Shown one piece after another: positions 36,643 to 45,854 of a stretch of 64,000 nucleotides of DNA. Origin of the DNA: Alteromonas oceanisediminis. GTDB lineage: Bacteria > Pseudomonadota > Gammaproteobacteria > Enterobacterales > Alteromonadaceae. The notes beneath the pieces are model-generated. The model saw nothing but the letters and a program-made list of their open reading frames with translations. It had not been told where the DNA came from and searched no databases. The stretch is taken from contig NZ_JAHCTA010000010.1 in NCBI RefSeq assembly GCF_018474025.1, positions 62,001 to 126,000 of the forward strand, in the 5' to 3' direction. Position 1 is the first letter of the stretch. Each line of letters starts with the position of its first letter. The position numbers and the translations under genes were made by a program.

Positions 36643-38250
36643 CTACTTAATCACTGGCGGTGTATCAAATGTGTGATAAGGCGCTGGCGAGGGTATTTCC
36701 CACTCTAGTCCTTCTGCACCTTCCCACACTTGATCAGACACCTTCTCGCCTTGATGACGGCACGCTTTGATCAACAACGCCAAGAAAATAAGTTGCGACA
36801 GCCCAAACGCGAAGCCACCGATGCTGATCCACTTGTTAAAATCAGCAAACTGCAACGCATAATCCGGGATACGGCGTGGCATACCTGCCAGGCCAACAAA
36901 GTGCATAGGGAAGAATAAAACGTTGACTGAAATGAGTGAGCACCAAAAATGCCACTTAGCCAACGTAATATCAAACATCCGACCCGTCCATTTAGGCAAC
37001 CAGTAATACACCGCCGCCATGATGGAAAAGACCGCGCCGGTCACCAATACATAGTGGAAATGCGCCACCACAAAATAGGTGTCATGGTACTGAAAGTCCA
37101 CTGGCGTGATAGCTAACATTAATCCTGATAAGCCACCAATGGTGAATAGAACAATAAATGCCAGTGCAAACAGCATGGGCACTTCAAACGTCATGGAGCC
37201 GCGCCACATAGTGGCCACCCAGTTAAACACTTTCACCCCTGTTGGCACCGAAATCAGCATGGTTGCGAACATAAAGAACATTTCGGCAGCCAGCGGCATT
37301 CCGGTGGTAAACATATGGTGAGCCCATACGATAAATGACAATAAGGCGATGGATGCAGTGGCATAGACCATTGATGCATAGCCGAACAAGCGTTTTCGCG
37401 CGAACGTTGGGATAATTTGCGAGATGATACCGAAGGCTGGCAAAATCATGATGTACACTTCAGGATGACCAAAGAACCAGAAAATGTGCTGGAACATCAC
37501 AGGGTCGCCACCACCGGCCGCATCGAAGAAGTGCGTACCGAAAAATTTGTCGGTCAATACCATGGTGACTGCACCTGCTAGCACCGGCATTACCGCGATC
37601 AGCAGGAATGCTGTGATTAGCCAGGTCCAGACGAATAATGGCATTTTCATCCATGTCATGCCCGGTGCACGCATGTTGAAAATCGTCACAATCACGTTAA
37701 TTGCACCCATGATTGAGCTGATACCCATAATATGCACAGAGAATACGAACAATGCCGTGCTATCACCGCTGTATGTGGTCGAAAGAGGTGCGTAGAATGT
37801 CCAGCCGAACGCAGGACCGCCACCCTCGACAAACAATGACGACAGCAGAATAAGGAAAGCGAAGGGTAAAATCCAGAAGCTCCAGTTATTCATACGTGGC
37901 AGCGCCATGTCGGGCGCACCGATCATCATAGGTATTAACCAGTTCGCTAACCCGGTAAACGCTGGCATGACCGCACCGAAAACCATAATGAGGCCATGAA
38001 CTGTCGTCATTTGGTTAAAAAAGTTAGGCTCAACAATTTGCAAACCGGGCTGGAACAATTCTGCACGGATGACCATCGCCATCGCGCCACCCACCAAAAA
38101 CATGATAAACGCGAACCATAGGTACAGAGTCCCGATATCTTTGTGATTGGTAGTAAACAGCCAGCGTTTTATACCCGCTGGGGCGCCATGATGATGCTCG
38201 CCGTGAGCGTGCTCGGCATCGTGGCCGACGTGTTCAGTTGCAGTACTCAT
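36643..38250 (-). CDS. Cytochrome c oxidase subunit I
   Basis: The catalytic subunit of an aa3-type oxidase, 535 residues with 12 membrane segments. Metal ligands are visible: the heme a His in [22 protein letters not shown] with the cross-linked His-Tyr pair, the CuB His pair in WAHHMFTTG, and HFHYVLVTG with the heme a3 and heme a ligands. The D-channel region [10 protein letters not shown] and K-channel residues appear intact. A His-rich N-terminal tail ([16 protein letters not shown]) is noticeable. Confidence 0.98.
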   Translation of the reverse strand: MSTATEHVGHDAEHAHGEHHHGAPAGIKRWLFTTNHKDIGTLYLWFAFIMFLVGGAMAMVIRAELFQPGLQIVEPNFFNQMTTVHGLIMVFGAVMPAFTGLANWLIPMMIGAPDMALPRMNNWSFWILPFAFLILLSSLFVEGGGPAFGWTFYAPLSTTYSGDSTALFVFSVHIMGISSIMGAINVIVTIFNMRAPGMTWMKMPLFVWTWLITAFLLIAVMPVLAGAVTMVLTDKFFGTHFFDAAGGGDPVMFQHIFWFFGHPEVYIMILPAFGIISQIIPTFARKRLFGYASMVYATASIALLSFIVWAHHMFTTGMPLAAEMFFMFATMLISVPTGVKVFNWVATMWRGSMTFEVPMLFALAFIVLFTIGGLSGLMLAITPVDFQYHDTYFVVAHFHYVLVTGAVFSIMAAVYYWLPKWTGRMFDITLAKWHFWCSLISVNVLFFPMHFVGLAGMPRRIPDYALQFADFNKWISIGGFAFGLSQLIFLALLIKACRHQGEKVSDQVWEGAEGLEWEIPSPAPYHTFDTPPVIK

Positions 38251-38259
38251 GATGATCTC

Positions 38260-39414
38260 CTATTGCCCTGTTGCGATGGCGTTTACATCTTTGGCTTGCA
38301 CCATTTCGCCGGTGTTATTACCCCACGCGTTTCGCTCATAGGTAACGACCGCTGCGATTTCTGACAATGTTAATTGCTTGGCAAACGCTTGCATTGCTGT
38401 ACCGGCTTTACCATTGAGTACGATATCAATATGGCCGGGAATATCATTTAGCGCCATTGAGCTGCCTTTCAGGGCTGGGAACACCCCTGGTAAGCCTTCA
38501 CCATTGGGCATATGACAAGCAGCGCACGCCGCGTTGTACACTCGCTCACCCTCGCTCATTAGCTCTTCCATGCTCATGCTCATGGCCAATAGGCGTTGCT
38601 CTTCTTCCTTCGCTTTGCGTTGTTCTGTTTCTCTAGCGGTGATCCACGCTTCATACTCAGCAGGCTCTTTGGCAATCACCACCACCGGCATAAAGCCGTG
38701 GTCTTTGCCGCACAACTCGGTGCATTGGCCACGATAGACACCCGGTTCGTTGACCATGGTCCATGCTTCATTGATAAAACCGGGATTGGCGTCTTTTTTG
38801 ACCGCGAAATCGGGCACCCACCATGAATGAATCACGTCGTCAGACGTGATCAAGAACCGCACTTTCTGACCCGTTGGGATCACCAATGGTCTATCAACTT
38901 CAAGAAGATAATTTTCGCCTTTACTATAACGATTACCGATTTGCTCTCGCGGTGTGGCTAACAATGAGAAATACTCAACGTCGTTATCCATATACTTGTA
39001 GTGCCATTTCCACTGCGAGCCCGTAACCAGCACTGACATGTCAGGTTCGGTAGTGTCTTCCATCGCAATGAGGGTTTTTGTCGCAGGGATCGCCATCAAA
39101 ATCAGGATCACGAAAGGCACCACTGTCCATGCTATTTCAACTTTGACACTTTCATGGAAGTTAGCGGGCTTCGCGCCTCTCGACTTGCGATGCAGGTACA
39201 TGGACACAAACATCACGCCGAACACTAACACTGCAATCACTACGCAAATGGTAAACATCAACATGTGCAAACCGTAGACTTGGTTACTGATGTCGGTGAC
39301 GCCATTGGTTAGATTCAATTGGTACGGATCGGACTTTGTACCGGTTTGCGCAAATGCGGCACCGGCAGATAACAGTCCCACCGTTGCTATCGATGAATAG
39401 ATGAGCGATTTCAC
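38260..39414 (-). CDS. Cytochrome c oxidase subunit II with fused cytochrome c domain
   Basis: Subunit II receives electrons through its CuA centre. The 384-residue protein has a signal peptide, two membrane helices, the cupredoxin domain with CuA ligands in CTELCGKDHGFMPVVV, and a C-terminal cytochrome c domain with heme motif CAACH and a likely axial Met in the GTAMQAFAKQL segment. The fusion marks a caa3-type oxidase. The start is GTG at 39414, with GGAGG (39421-39425) six bases upstream. Confidence 0.97.
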   Translation of the reverse strand: MKSLIYSSIATVGLLSAGAAFAQTGTKSDPYQLNLTNGVTDISNQVYGLHMLMFTICVVIAVLVFGVMFVSMYLHRKSRGAKPANFHESVKVEIAWTVVPFVILILMAIPATKTLIAMEDTTEPDMSVLVTGSQWKWHYKYMDNDVEYFSLLATPREQIGNRYSKGENYLLEVDRPLVIPTGQKVRFLITSDDVIHSWWVPDFAVKKDANPGFINEAWTMVNEPGVYRGQCTELCGKDHGFMPVVVIAKEPAEYEAWITARETEQRKAKEEEQRLLAMSMSMEELMSEGERVYNAACAACHMPNGEGLPGVFPALKGSSMALNDIPGHIDIVLNGKAGTAMQAFAKQLTLSEIAAVVTYERNAWGNNTGEMVQAKDVNAIATGQ

Positions 39415-39724
39415 TCAACACCTCCGTGAATGTCTGGTCAAACGTTACGCATTGTGCGCATGGGGTTTCGTTAGCGAGATGACTATTCGAGACACCCGTG
39501 TAAACAGTTTAACAGGCTATTGTTATTCTTATGTAAAGAGGTGTATAAGAATTACTCAGATAGGTAGGCTGAGTCTAGTGTTTTCTTCGGTTTTTTTTAC
39601 CAGTCGGTTGTTTTTTAAGCATTTTGATATGAAATATAGATAACTCTCTATGCTCTACCCCGTTTATTCAAAATTGAGCCATCAAATTTCAAATACCGGC
39701 TTCACCGAAGTTGAGTGCAGAAAC
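39415..39724. other. Gene-free region upstream of the cox operon
   Basis: No coding region is supported in these 310 bases. The region must hold the promoter of the minus-strand coxBA-cox11-coxC operon, but I cannot place it with confidence. It contains an inverted repeat ATTCTTAT/ATAAGAAT (39525-39532 and 39545-39552, 20 bases centre to centre) that looks like an operator, and T-rich runs around 39585-39616. Confidence 0.5.
39525..39552. promoter_or_regulatory. Inverted repeat upstream of coxB, possible operator
   Basis: Perfect 8-bp arms ATTCTTAT and ATAAGAAT separated by 12 bases, about 110 bases before the coxB start. Arm centres are two helical turns apart, as for a dimeric regulator. 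It matches no consensus that I know, and such a pair can arise by chance in AT-rich DNA. Confidence 0.3.
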
Positions 39725-39765
39725 AAAAAACCGCACTGTAGCTAAACGCTACAGCGCGGTTTATG
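39725..39765 (-). terminator. Rho-independent terminator of lexA
   Basis: On the minus strand AAACCGCGCTGTAGC pairs with GCTACAGTGCGGTTT around a short loop, with one mismatch, followed by a run of T. It lies about 45 bases after the lexA stop. Confidence 0.88.
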
Positions 39766-39807
39766 AAAGAACAAACTTATTTAACCTGCGCTCGGACCAA
39801 CAGAGAA

Positions 39808-40434
39808 TTACATCCAATCCGCGTTGCGAATAATACCCACTGCGATACCTTCAATCGAAAAAGGCTGTGATGCCAGATCGACTCTGATAGGCGAAAAGTC
39901 TTCGTTTTCAGCGTGCAGCACTACTTCTCTACCCCGCTTTTCGATGCGCTTTACGGTCACGTCTTCATCAACGCGGGCAACCACCACCTGACCGTTATGC
40001 ACATCCAACGTGCGGTGTACGGCGAGCAAATCACCATCTAAAATACCGATGTCCTTCATGCTCATGCCGTTCACCCTAAGCAGAAAGTCAGCTCGCGGCT
40101 TGAATAGCTCTGGGTCAACTTTATAGTGCGATTCAATGTGTTCTTGCGCAAGAATCGGTTCCCCAGCAGCGACACGGCCGATCAGAGGCAAACCCGTTTC
40201 CTCGGCCTCCGCCTCATCCAGCGGGATGTTCAACCGAATACCACGCGAAGTGCCAGGCAAGATATCAATAACGCCTTTCTTCGCTAGCGCCTTAAGGTGT
40301 TCCTCAGCGGCATTCGCTGATCTGAAGCCTAACTGATCTGCAATTTCTTTGCGCGTTGGCGGCATACCCGTGGTCGCCATAGTGTTTTTGACCAGCGAGA
40401 GCACTTGCTCTTGACGTTGAGTTAATGGACGCAT
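39808..40434 (-). CDS. lexA: SOS repressor LexA
   Basis: LexA represses DNA-damage genes and cleaves itself when RecA is activated. The 208-residue protein has an N-terminal winged helix (recognition region [14 protein letters not shown]), the self-cleavage site Ala90-Gly91 in RVAAGEP, catalytic Ser125 in NGMSMKD and Lys162 in DVTVKRIEK; these are the E. coli positions shifted by six. An SOS box just upstream shows autoregulation. A terminator follows, so it is probably a single-gene unit. Confidence 0.97.
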   Translation of the reverse strand: MRPLTQRQEQVLSLVKNTMATTGMPPTRKEIADQLGFRSANAAEEHLKALAKKGVIDILPGTSRGIRLNIPLDEAEAEETGLPLIGRVAAGEPILAQEHIESHYKVDPELFKPRADFLLRVNGMSMKDIGILDGDLLAVHRTLDVHNGQVVVARVDEDVTVKRIEKRGREVVLHAENEDFSPIRVDLASQPFSIEGIAVGIIRNADWM

Positions 40435-40441
40435 AAACAGC

Positions 40442-40457
40442 CTGTTTTTCTATACAG
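40442..40457 (-). promoter_or_regulatory. SOS box (LexA operator) of lexA
   Basis: On the minus strand the sequence is CTGTATAGAAAAACAG, which fits the gammaproteobacterial consensus CTGT-N8-ACAG and is close to the full E. coli box. It lies eight bases before the lexA start codon, within its promoter or leader, as expected for autoregulation. Confidence 0.9.
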
Positions 40458-40581
40458 TTCAACAAAGTATACCCCGTCGAAGTGAAATAACAAGCGATTG
40501 TTGAGCATAATCGTTGCATGCTATGTGGTGAGAAAGCGATGATAATCAAAAACGGCATAAATTTAATCAGTGGAGGCATGT

Positions 40582-40983
40582 ATGAAGCAGTATTTTGTGG
40601 TGTATCTCGCCGTGTTAGGGAGCTACTTGTTGCTGGACTTTATCTGGCTTGGACTTGTGTCTCAAGCAAGTTACCAAAGCGCCATCGGGCATTTAATGCG
40701 CGAGCAAATTCCTGTGTGGCCATGGGTCACATTCTATAGTGTTTACAGCGCCGTGGTTGTGCGTCTGGTGATTCAGCCTATACCACCTAACGGTAAGGCG
40801 CGAACTGCATTTATTAATGGTGTGTGTCTAGGGCTGGCAGCATATGGTGCATACAACATGACCAACTACGCTATTTTAGAGTCTTGGCCGTTAAGTATTA
40901 CTGTTAAAGATTGGGCGTGGGGTACGTTTGTAACGGGCGTTATCAGTCTCTGTGGTTTTGGCATAAAGCGTATACTGAAATGA
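40582..40983 (+). CDS. DUF2177 family membrane protein
   Basis: A 133-residue protein with about four membrane segments. The segments LLLDFIWLGLVS, GLAAYGAYNMTNYAIL and DWAWGTFVTG match the DUF2177 family, whose function is unknown. The ATG at 40582 follows GGAGG (40572-40576); the in-frame GTG at 40570 would leave the ribosome site inside the gene. It is divergent from lexA and could fall under the same SOS box, though the box lies about 125 bases upstream. Confidence 0.85.
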   Translation: MKQYFVVYLAVLGSYLLLDFIWLGLVSQASYQSAIGHLMREQIPVWPWVTFYSVYSAVVVRLVIQPIPPNGKARTAFINGVCLGLAAYGAYNMTNYAILESWPLSITVKDWAWGTFVTGVISLCGFGIKRILK

Positions 40984-41088
40984 CATTGCCTGTAATCGCA
41001 AATATTGATACCCGATCATACTGCGCCCAATTTTCCCAACATTAATAAACACGCGTGGCCTAATTTGTCGAGAAAAGCAACGGCGGCA

Positions 41089-41649
41089 ATGATGCAAAGT
41101 ATTATGATGCGAGCTTCAACCAGCCAAAATCTGGCGGAGTTAGAGCAAAGTACTTTGTTTTCCATCCGTTCGGCTTTGGCTTCTGGCAATACTATCGTCA
41201 AATTAAATGCACTTAAAAATGCGGCAAGCAATTATTATTTGTTGGACAAACAAGATACTGCATTCAAGATGCTATCCGACGGATTAGCATTGGCTAAAGC
41301 CCATAACGCGAAGGCACAAATTGCTGATTTTTATGTCAGTTTAGCTTTTTATTACCGCCACGCGGGTGAAAAGGAAAAAGCATTGGCGGCGGCTCATAAC
41401 GGCCTTTCCGTTGCATTAGAGCACCGGCACACGGATACGGTTTTGTATGCTGGAACGTTGTTAGCTGAGCTGTTTATCAAGGCAGAAGCGCAACAAGAAT
41501 TAATGGATTTGCTCACACAACTCACTGAGTTTCTACAGACAGCCTCTCGACTTACTATGTTGCAAAGCGACCGCCGACAGTATCAAAAGCTAGTTGATGT
41601 TTTAGACGAAGCGAACGTGTCTCATCCAATAAAGGATCTTGTTAAATAG
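41089..41649 (+). CDS. Helical-repeat protein of unknown function
   Basis: I do not recognise a named family. The 186-residue product (from ATG 41089; an in-frame TTG at 41005 would add 28 residues) is almost entirely helical with no signal peptide, and pairs such as ADFYVSLAFYYRHAGEKEKA look like TPR units at about residues 80-145. The exact start is uncertain because no strong ribosome site is seen. It stands alone between DUF2177 and an outer-membrane protein gene. Confidence 0.65.
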   Translation: MMQSIMMRASTSQNLAELEQSTLFSIRSALASGNTIVKLNALKNAASNYYLLDKQDTAFKMLSDGLALAKAHNAKAQIADFYVSLAFYYRHAGEKEKALAAAHNGLSVALEHRHTDTVLYAGTLLAELFIKAEAQQELMDLLTQLTEFLQTASRLTMLQSDRRQYQKLVDVLDEANVSHPIKDLVK

Positions 41650-41756
41650 CCGCACTACGCCGCACAAGCGAGTGAAAAGTATTACGCTTTTGTCATCAAT
41701 AAACTTTACCGCGATGCCACGCGTACGAGTGATATCCGTTAAACACAGAGTTTGAT

Positions 41757-42521
41757 ATGAAAAAGATTATTCCGTTCTCTAGCCTGACTGGTCTTCTGAT
41801 ATTGATGCCGTTTTATAGCGCTGCGCAATGGTCAGTGGGTGTAGGTTCAATTGTTCCTGGCACTCCCTACGCTGGGGCTGACGTCAATGTGCAGGTGATA
41901 CCCATCGTAGCGTACGAAGGCGAGCGATTGACTTGGCGCGGCCCCTCATTGCAATACAAATTAACGGGTTATGGTGTTCGCCAGAGTCAACCCACACCGA
42001 GTTGGTCCATCGACGTAGGATTGGCGCCCAATGAGTTTGATCCTGACGACAGCGATCAATTACAGGGTATTGATCGCCGAGACTTTTCAGTACTTGCCGG
42101 GATCCGATATGAATACCCCAGTGATTGGGGAAACTTCATGCTTAGGGCACAAAGTGACGTAACGGGTAAGCACAATGGACAACGCTTCCAAGCGACCTTT
42201 GAGAAAACCTTGTTTCACCACCCGCAATTTAAATGGGCAGTGAATACGGGCGTTGAAATAGAATACCTAACTGATCGTTATGCTGATTACTATTTCGGCG
42301 TTACTGAAGACGAAGCAGCAACCACCGGTTTAGCCACATACGATGTGGGTGGTGTGTTCCAGCCAGCACTCACACTAGGTGGATTTTACCGCTTTGATCA
42401 ACGCTGGCGCATCATCGCCAATACACGAGTTCAGAGTCTGGCCAGTGACATCAAGGATAGCCCGATTGTTGACAGTAATCACTCACTGGATGCATTTTTG
42501 GGTGTCACTTATTCGTTCTGA
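41757..42521 (+). CDS. MipA/OmpV family outer-membrane protein
   Basis: A predicted beta-barrel of 254 residues with a signal peptide ending around FYSAAQWS and a C-terminal Phe (VTYSF) typical of outer-membrane proteins. The alternating strands, GAGADVNVQVIPIVAYEGER-like N-terminus and FDQRWRIIANTRVQSLASDI near the end match MipA/OmpV. E. coli MipA scaffolds murein enzymes, but many relatives are of unknown function. Confidence 0.87.
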   Translation: MKKIIPFSSLTGLLILMPFYSAAQWSVGVGSIVPGTPYAGADVNVQVIPIVAYEGERLTWRGPSLQYKLTGYGVRQSQPTPSWSIDVGLAPNEFDPDDSDQLQGIDRRDFSVLAGIRYEYPSDWGNFMLRAQSDVTGKHNGQRFQATFEKTLFHHPQFKWAVNTGVEIEYLTDRYADYYFGVTEDEAATTGLATYDVGGVFQPALTLGGFYRFDQRWRIIANTRVQSLASDIKDSPIVDSNHSLDAFLGVTYSF

Positions 42522-42570
42522 TGAGGCCGCTATCAGTAATGGGCACGCTTTCGTACGGTGCAATGGCCGA

Positions 42571-43461
42571 TCATTGCGATGACCGGAATAGCACGTTCAG
42601 CTTGCCCATGGCCACCGCGTTTCCTAACAACACTATCACCACCCCAATGCCCGCTACTGCTGTCCATTGATACCCTTCGAACAGCGTAGATATACCTAAA
42701 GCGACAATCGGATACACCAGTACCACATAGGTGGATTTGTCTGAACCAATTCGCTGCAACAACTTCATATAGGAACCAAACGCCAGTACGGAACCAAACA
42801 CGGCAAGATAGAACAAGGCGATGTAAAAATCTGGCTCGGTAGGTAATGTGTAAGACGCGCCGGACACAAGCCCAAACCCGTACATAAAGATTAAGCCGTA
42901 TCCCATTGCATAGAAGTTCATTTGCACCACGGGCGTGCCTTCATCGAGAATACGTTCAGAGATAATGTTACCAATGGCCGCACAGGTGAAGCTTATCAAG
43001 GCCCACAATAAACCTAGCGCAAGACCTTGCTGGGCAGACATTTTGGTAAACTCTGGCATAAAAATGCAGATAATTCCTACCAAGCCCAGCGTCGCCCCAA
43101 TAATAACTTCCATGCGCATCGGCTTCTCCAGTAATACACGCCGAAATAACACGGTAAAATAGATGACACTGGAGCTTAAAACCGCAAGTAAGGCGCTTAC
43201 AATGTGTTGTTGAGCAGCATAGAGAAACGAATAGTCCAGCGTGTACAGAAACAATCCCACCAGCGCCGCCTTTACATGAATGTGCGCTGGTAACCGTAGC
43301 GGTCTTCGAGTCAACAAACACCACAGTCCCAAGCACACCACGGCAATACTAAAGCGCCAGGCGACGGCAACTACTGGCTCGACTTCACCGATCTGAAATG
43401 AAATCGCAATCCATGTTGAGCCCCATATTAATGTACACGCAATAAAAAGTGCTGCGTTCAT
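42571..43461 (-). CDS. DMT superfamily (EamA) transporter
   Basis: A ten-helix transporter of 296 residues with two EamA repeats. The first helix contains CTLIWGSTWIAI and the second repeat SKDKSTYVVLVYPIVAL-type sequence (SDKSTYVVLVYPIVALG). These exporters handle amino acids, metabolites or drugs; the substrate cannot be told here. It is separated by 25 bases from the upstream dehydrogenase gene on the same strand and may be the third gene of a proB operon. Confidence 0.88.
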   Translation of the reverse strand: MNAALFIACTLIWGSTWIAISFQIGEVEPVVAVAWRFSIAVVCLGLWCLLTRRPLRLPAHIHVKAALVGLFLYTLDYSFLYAAQQHIVSALLAVLSSSVIYFTVLFRRVLLEKPMRMEVIIGATLGLVGIICIFMPEFTKMSAQQGLALGLLWALISFTCAAIGNIISERILDEGTPVVQMNFYAMGYGLIFMYGFGLVSGASYTLPTEPDFYIALFYLAVFGSVLAFGSYMKLLQRIGSDKSTYVVLVYPIVALGISTLFEGYQWTAVAGIGVVIVLLGNAVAMGKLNVLFRSSQ

Positions 43462-43486
43462 GCGCGGTAATTACTCATTTTGTTCA

Positions 43487-44482
43487 TCATTGATCCAACT
43501 CGCACCCTAAAAATTGTTGTAAATGCTCGACGGCGATATTTAACAGTCTTTGTCTTGCTTGTTGCGCTGCCCACGCGGTATGCGGCGTAATAATCAGGTT
43601 GGGCAACCCCGTATTGAGAAGGACATGATGTTTCGGCGGGGGCTCTTGGCTTAGCACATCAAGCGCTGCCCCACCGAGCTGATTTGACTGTAAGGCTTGC
43701 AGCAGCGCATTCTCATCAATCAACCCACCTCTGGCGGTATTCACGATAAATGCATTTGGTTTTAATTTTGCCAAACGCTCACGGTTTATCAGCAACGCCG
43801 TTTGATCAGAAAGCAAGCAATGTAGACTAATCACATCAGCTTCGGGTAATAGCTCGTCCAATGGCAGACGAGAAACATCGTTAACCTGATGGGCAGCCCG
43901 CTCAGTTCCCGGTCTTTGTGCCACAGAAACGCGCATACCAAATGCCTTCGCGAGTTTGGCGACCGCTTGCCCCAGCTCACCATAACCAACGATGACAAGA
44001 TGCTTGCCTTCAAGTTCCATCACTGGGTGATCGAGCAAACAGAACTGTTTGGATGCTGACCACCGCTCGTCTCTGACGTCTGCGAAATAGCGGTGCGCTG
44101 AGCATGCCAGGGTAAGGATCAGCATTAACGTATGCTGGGCTACCGATGCTGTGCCATAACCTTCCACATTGCGCACGCAGATCCCGAGTTTGTCGCATGC
44201 ATCGAGATCGATATTGTTCATGCCAGTAGCCAAAACACCGATGTACTTTAACTGGGGTTGATCCTGCAAAATGGCTTGCGTTAACGGTACCTTATTGACA
44301 AGAATAATGTGCGCCTCACGTATGCGCTCGGCGACCTCCTGTGCTGATGTCGTCGAGTAAAACTGCCATTTGACTCCTTGCAACTGTTCCAACGCGGTCA
44401 GATCGAGTGATTCTGGCGAGAGAGAATCAAAATCAAGTACCACACCGGTTAAATGCGCAGCGTTACGGTTGTGGGGGTTCAC
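43487..44482 (-). CDS. D-2-hydroxyacid dehydrogenase
   Basis: An NAD(P)-dependent dehydrogenase, 331 residues. The dinucleotide-binding motif is VIVGYGELGQAVA (about residue 157), and the catalytic Arg, Glu and His are in NTARGGLIDENAL, SQEPPP and TPHTAWA. The overall pattern (GVLATGMNNIDLDAC) is closest to glycerate or hydroxypyruvate reductases. The GTG at 44482 overlaps the proB stop as GTGA, so the two are translated together. The true substrate is not determined by sequence. Confidence 0.9.
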   Translation of the reverse strand: MNPHNRNAAHLTGVVLDFDSLSPESLDLTALEQLQGVKWQFYSTTSAQEVAERIREAHIILVNKVPLTQAILQDQPQLKYIGVLATGMNNIDLDACDKLGICVRNVEGYGTASVAQHTLMLILTLACSAHRYFADVRDERWSASKQFCLLDHPVMELEGKHLVIVGYGELGQAVAKLAKAFGMRVSVAQRPGTERAAHQVNDVSRLPLDELLPEADVISLHCLLSDQTALLINRERLAKLKPNAFIVNTARGGLIDENALLQALQSNQLGGAALDVLSQEPPPKHHVLLNTGLPNLIITPHTAWAAQQARQRLLNIAVEHLQQFLGCELDQ

Positions 44483-45618
44483 TCTTCTTCCTTTATCGGT
44501 TGGATTGTGGTGGTGTTTTTCCCCATAATGATTAAGTCATCTTTGTGCACAGCGACTTTGCCATGACTGTAGCCCAACACATCACTGATTTGCTGGCTGT
44601 GTAGGCCTTTCACTCGCTGCAAGTCCTGACTATTGTAAAGGCAAAGCCCTTGGCCTAAAACCTCATCGCGGAACACAAATTCAACACAATCCCCGGCATC
44701 GAAGTGACCACTCACTTTCTCAATACCTGCGCAAAGAAGTGAAGAACCTCTATTTCTTAAAGCATGCGCCGCACCACTATCGATGGTGAGCTGTCCTCTT
44801 GAGCGAAGAGAATATCGCAACCATTTTGCGCGAGCACTGTCAGGTGAACGACTGGCAACAAACACTGTGCCAGGGCAAACTCCGGACAAAAGGCTGTCAA
44901 ACACGTCGCTTTTCCTGCCATTGACGATGAGCGTTTGGATGCCGCTGTTAGCACATTTCTCGGCCGCTTGGATTTTGGTTCTCATGCCGCCCGTACCGAC
45001 GGTCGAGCCTGCCCCACCGGCTAGCGCATGGATGGATTCATCAATCTCCTCGACTCGAGGTATCAACTTAGCGTCCACCGTTTTACGCGGATCGGCAGTG
45101 TATAAACCATCGATATCTGAGCACATGATCAGGGTATCCGCCTGAGCAACCAAAGCGGTATAAGCGCCAAGATTATCATTGTCACCCACTTTTAACTCGG
45201 CAGTCGCTACCGTATCGTTCTCATTCACGATGGGCATAGCTCCGTGTTTAAACAGTTCGCGTAAGGTATTTTGAATATTGACGTAGCGAGTGCGATTGGC
45301 AAAATCGTCCGCTGTCAGCAAGATTTGCGCGCAAGGCACATCGAAAAACCGCGCCCAATTTGCCATCATTTGCATCTGTCCGATGGCCGCCATGGCTTGC
45401 TTTTCAGCGATACTGGGTACGTGGGTAACGGGCACAGCCTCGCGACCAGCGGCAACACTGCCGGACGAGACAATGATCACCTCTTTTCCTAGTGCTCGGC
45501 TCTCTGAGATAAAACGCACAAGCGGAAGAATAAACTGACCGGTGCATTTCGAGCCTGTCGGCGCCACCAGCGAACTACCCACTTTGACGACCGCCCGCTG
45601 CCACGTAAACCGCTGCAT
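44479..45618 (-). CDS. proB: Glutamate 5-kinase (ProB)
   Basis: First enzyme of proline synthesis, phosphorylating glutamate. The amino-acid kinase domain (about residues 1-260) shows VKVGSSLVAP, VSSGSVAAGRE, NENDTVA and GTGGMRTKIQAAE; the C-terminal PUA domain (about 280-365) is also present, giving 379 residues. The usual partner proA is not next to it or anywhere in the window; a D-2-hydroxyacid dehydrogenase takes its place, overlapping by four bases. Confidence 0.95.
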   Translation of the reverse strand: MQRFTWQRAVVKVGSSLVAPTGSKCTGQFILPLVRFISESRALGKEVIIVSSGSVAAGREAVPVTHVPSIAEKQAMAAIGQMQMMANWARFFDVPCAQILLTADDFANRTRYVNIQNTLRELFKHGAMPIVNENDTVATAELKVGDNDNLGAYTALVAQADTLIMCSDIDGLYTADPRKTVDAKLIPRVEEIDESIHALAGGAGSTVGTGGMRTKIQAAEKCANSGIQTLIVNGRKSDVFDSLLSGVCPGTVFVASRSPDSARAKWLRYSLRSRGQLTIDSGAAHALRNRGSSLLCAGIEKVSGHFDAGDCVEFVFRDEVLGQGLCLYNSQDLQRVKGLHSQQISDVLGYSHGKVAVHKDDLIIMGKNTTTIQPIKEEE

Positions 45619-45779
45619 GATAAGACCTTGCCTGTAAAATATCAGAGAATACGAAAATTGGCTAAATACACAAGCGGTGAATGCGTGGGAGAGGTCATTT
45701 CATCGTTGACCAACGCCGCTTGTACGAGACAAAGTGAGCAAAAAACACGGTTAAGCCTCTGCATTACAGGCTCAACTTT

Positions 45780-45794
45780 TGTTATATTATAACA
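45780..45794. promoter_or_regulatory. Candidate Zur-type operator upstream of the M1 peptidase gene
   Basis: A perfect 15-base palindrome, TGTTATA-T-TATAACA, lies 60 bases before the start of a zinc metallopeptidase gene. It equals the core of the gammaproteobacterial Zur consensus (TGTTATANTATAACA). It overlaps a plausible -10 box (TATAAC, 45787-45792) whose -35 could be TTACAG (45764-45769), so a bound repressor would block the promoter. AT-rich palindromes can arise at promoters by chance, so binding is inferred. Confidence 0.55.
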
Positions 45795-45811
45795 CTGATA
45801 GACAGTAACAA

Positions 45812-45830
45812 TGCCCCCGCCAGAGGGGCA
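45812..45830 (+). other. Leader hairpin before the M1 peptidase gene
   Basis: TGCCCC pairs with GGGGCA around a seven-base loop between the presumed promoter and the start codon. No T-run follows, so it is not a standard terminator. It may stabilise the leader or affect initiation. Confidence 0.4.
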
Positions 45831-45854
45831 ATGTAAAGATCACGGGAATACTCA

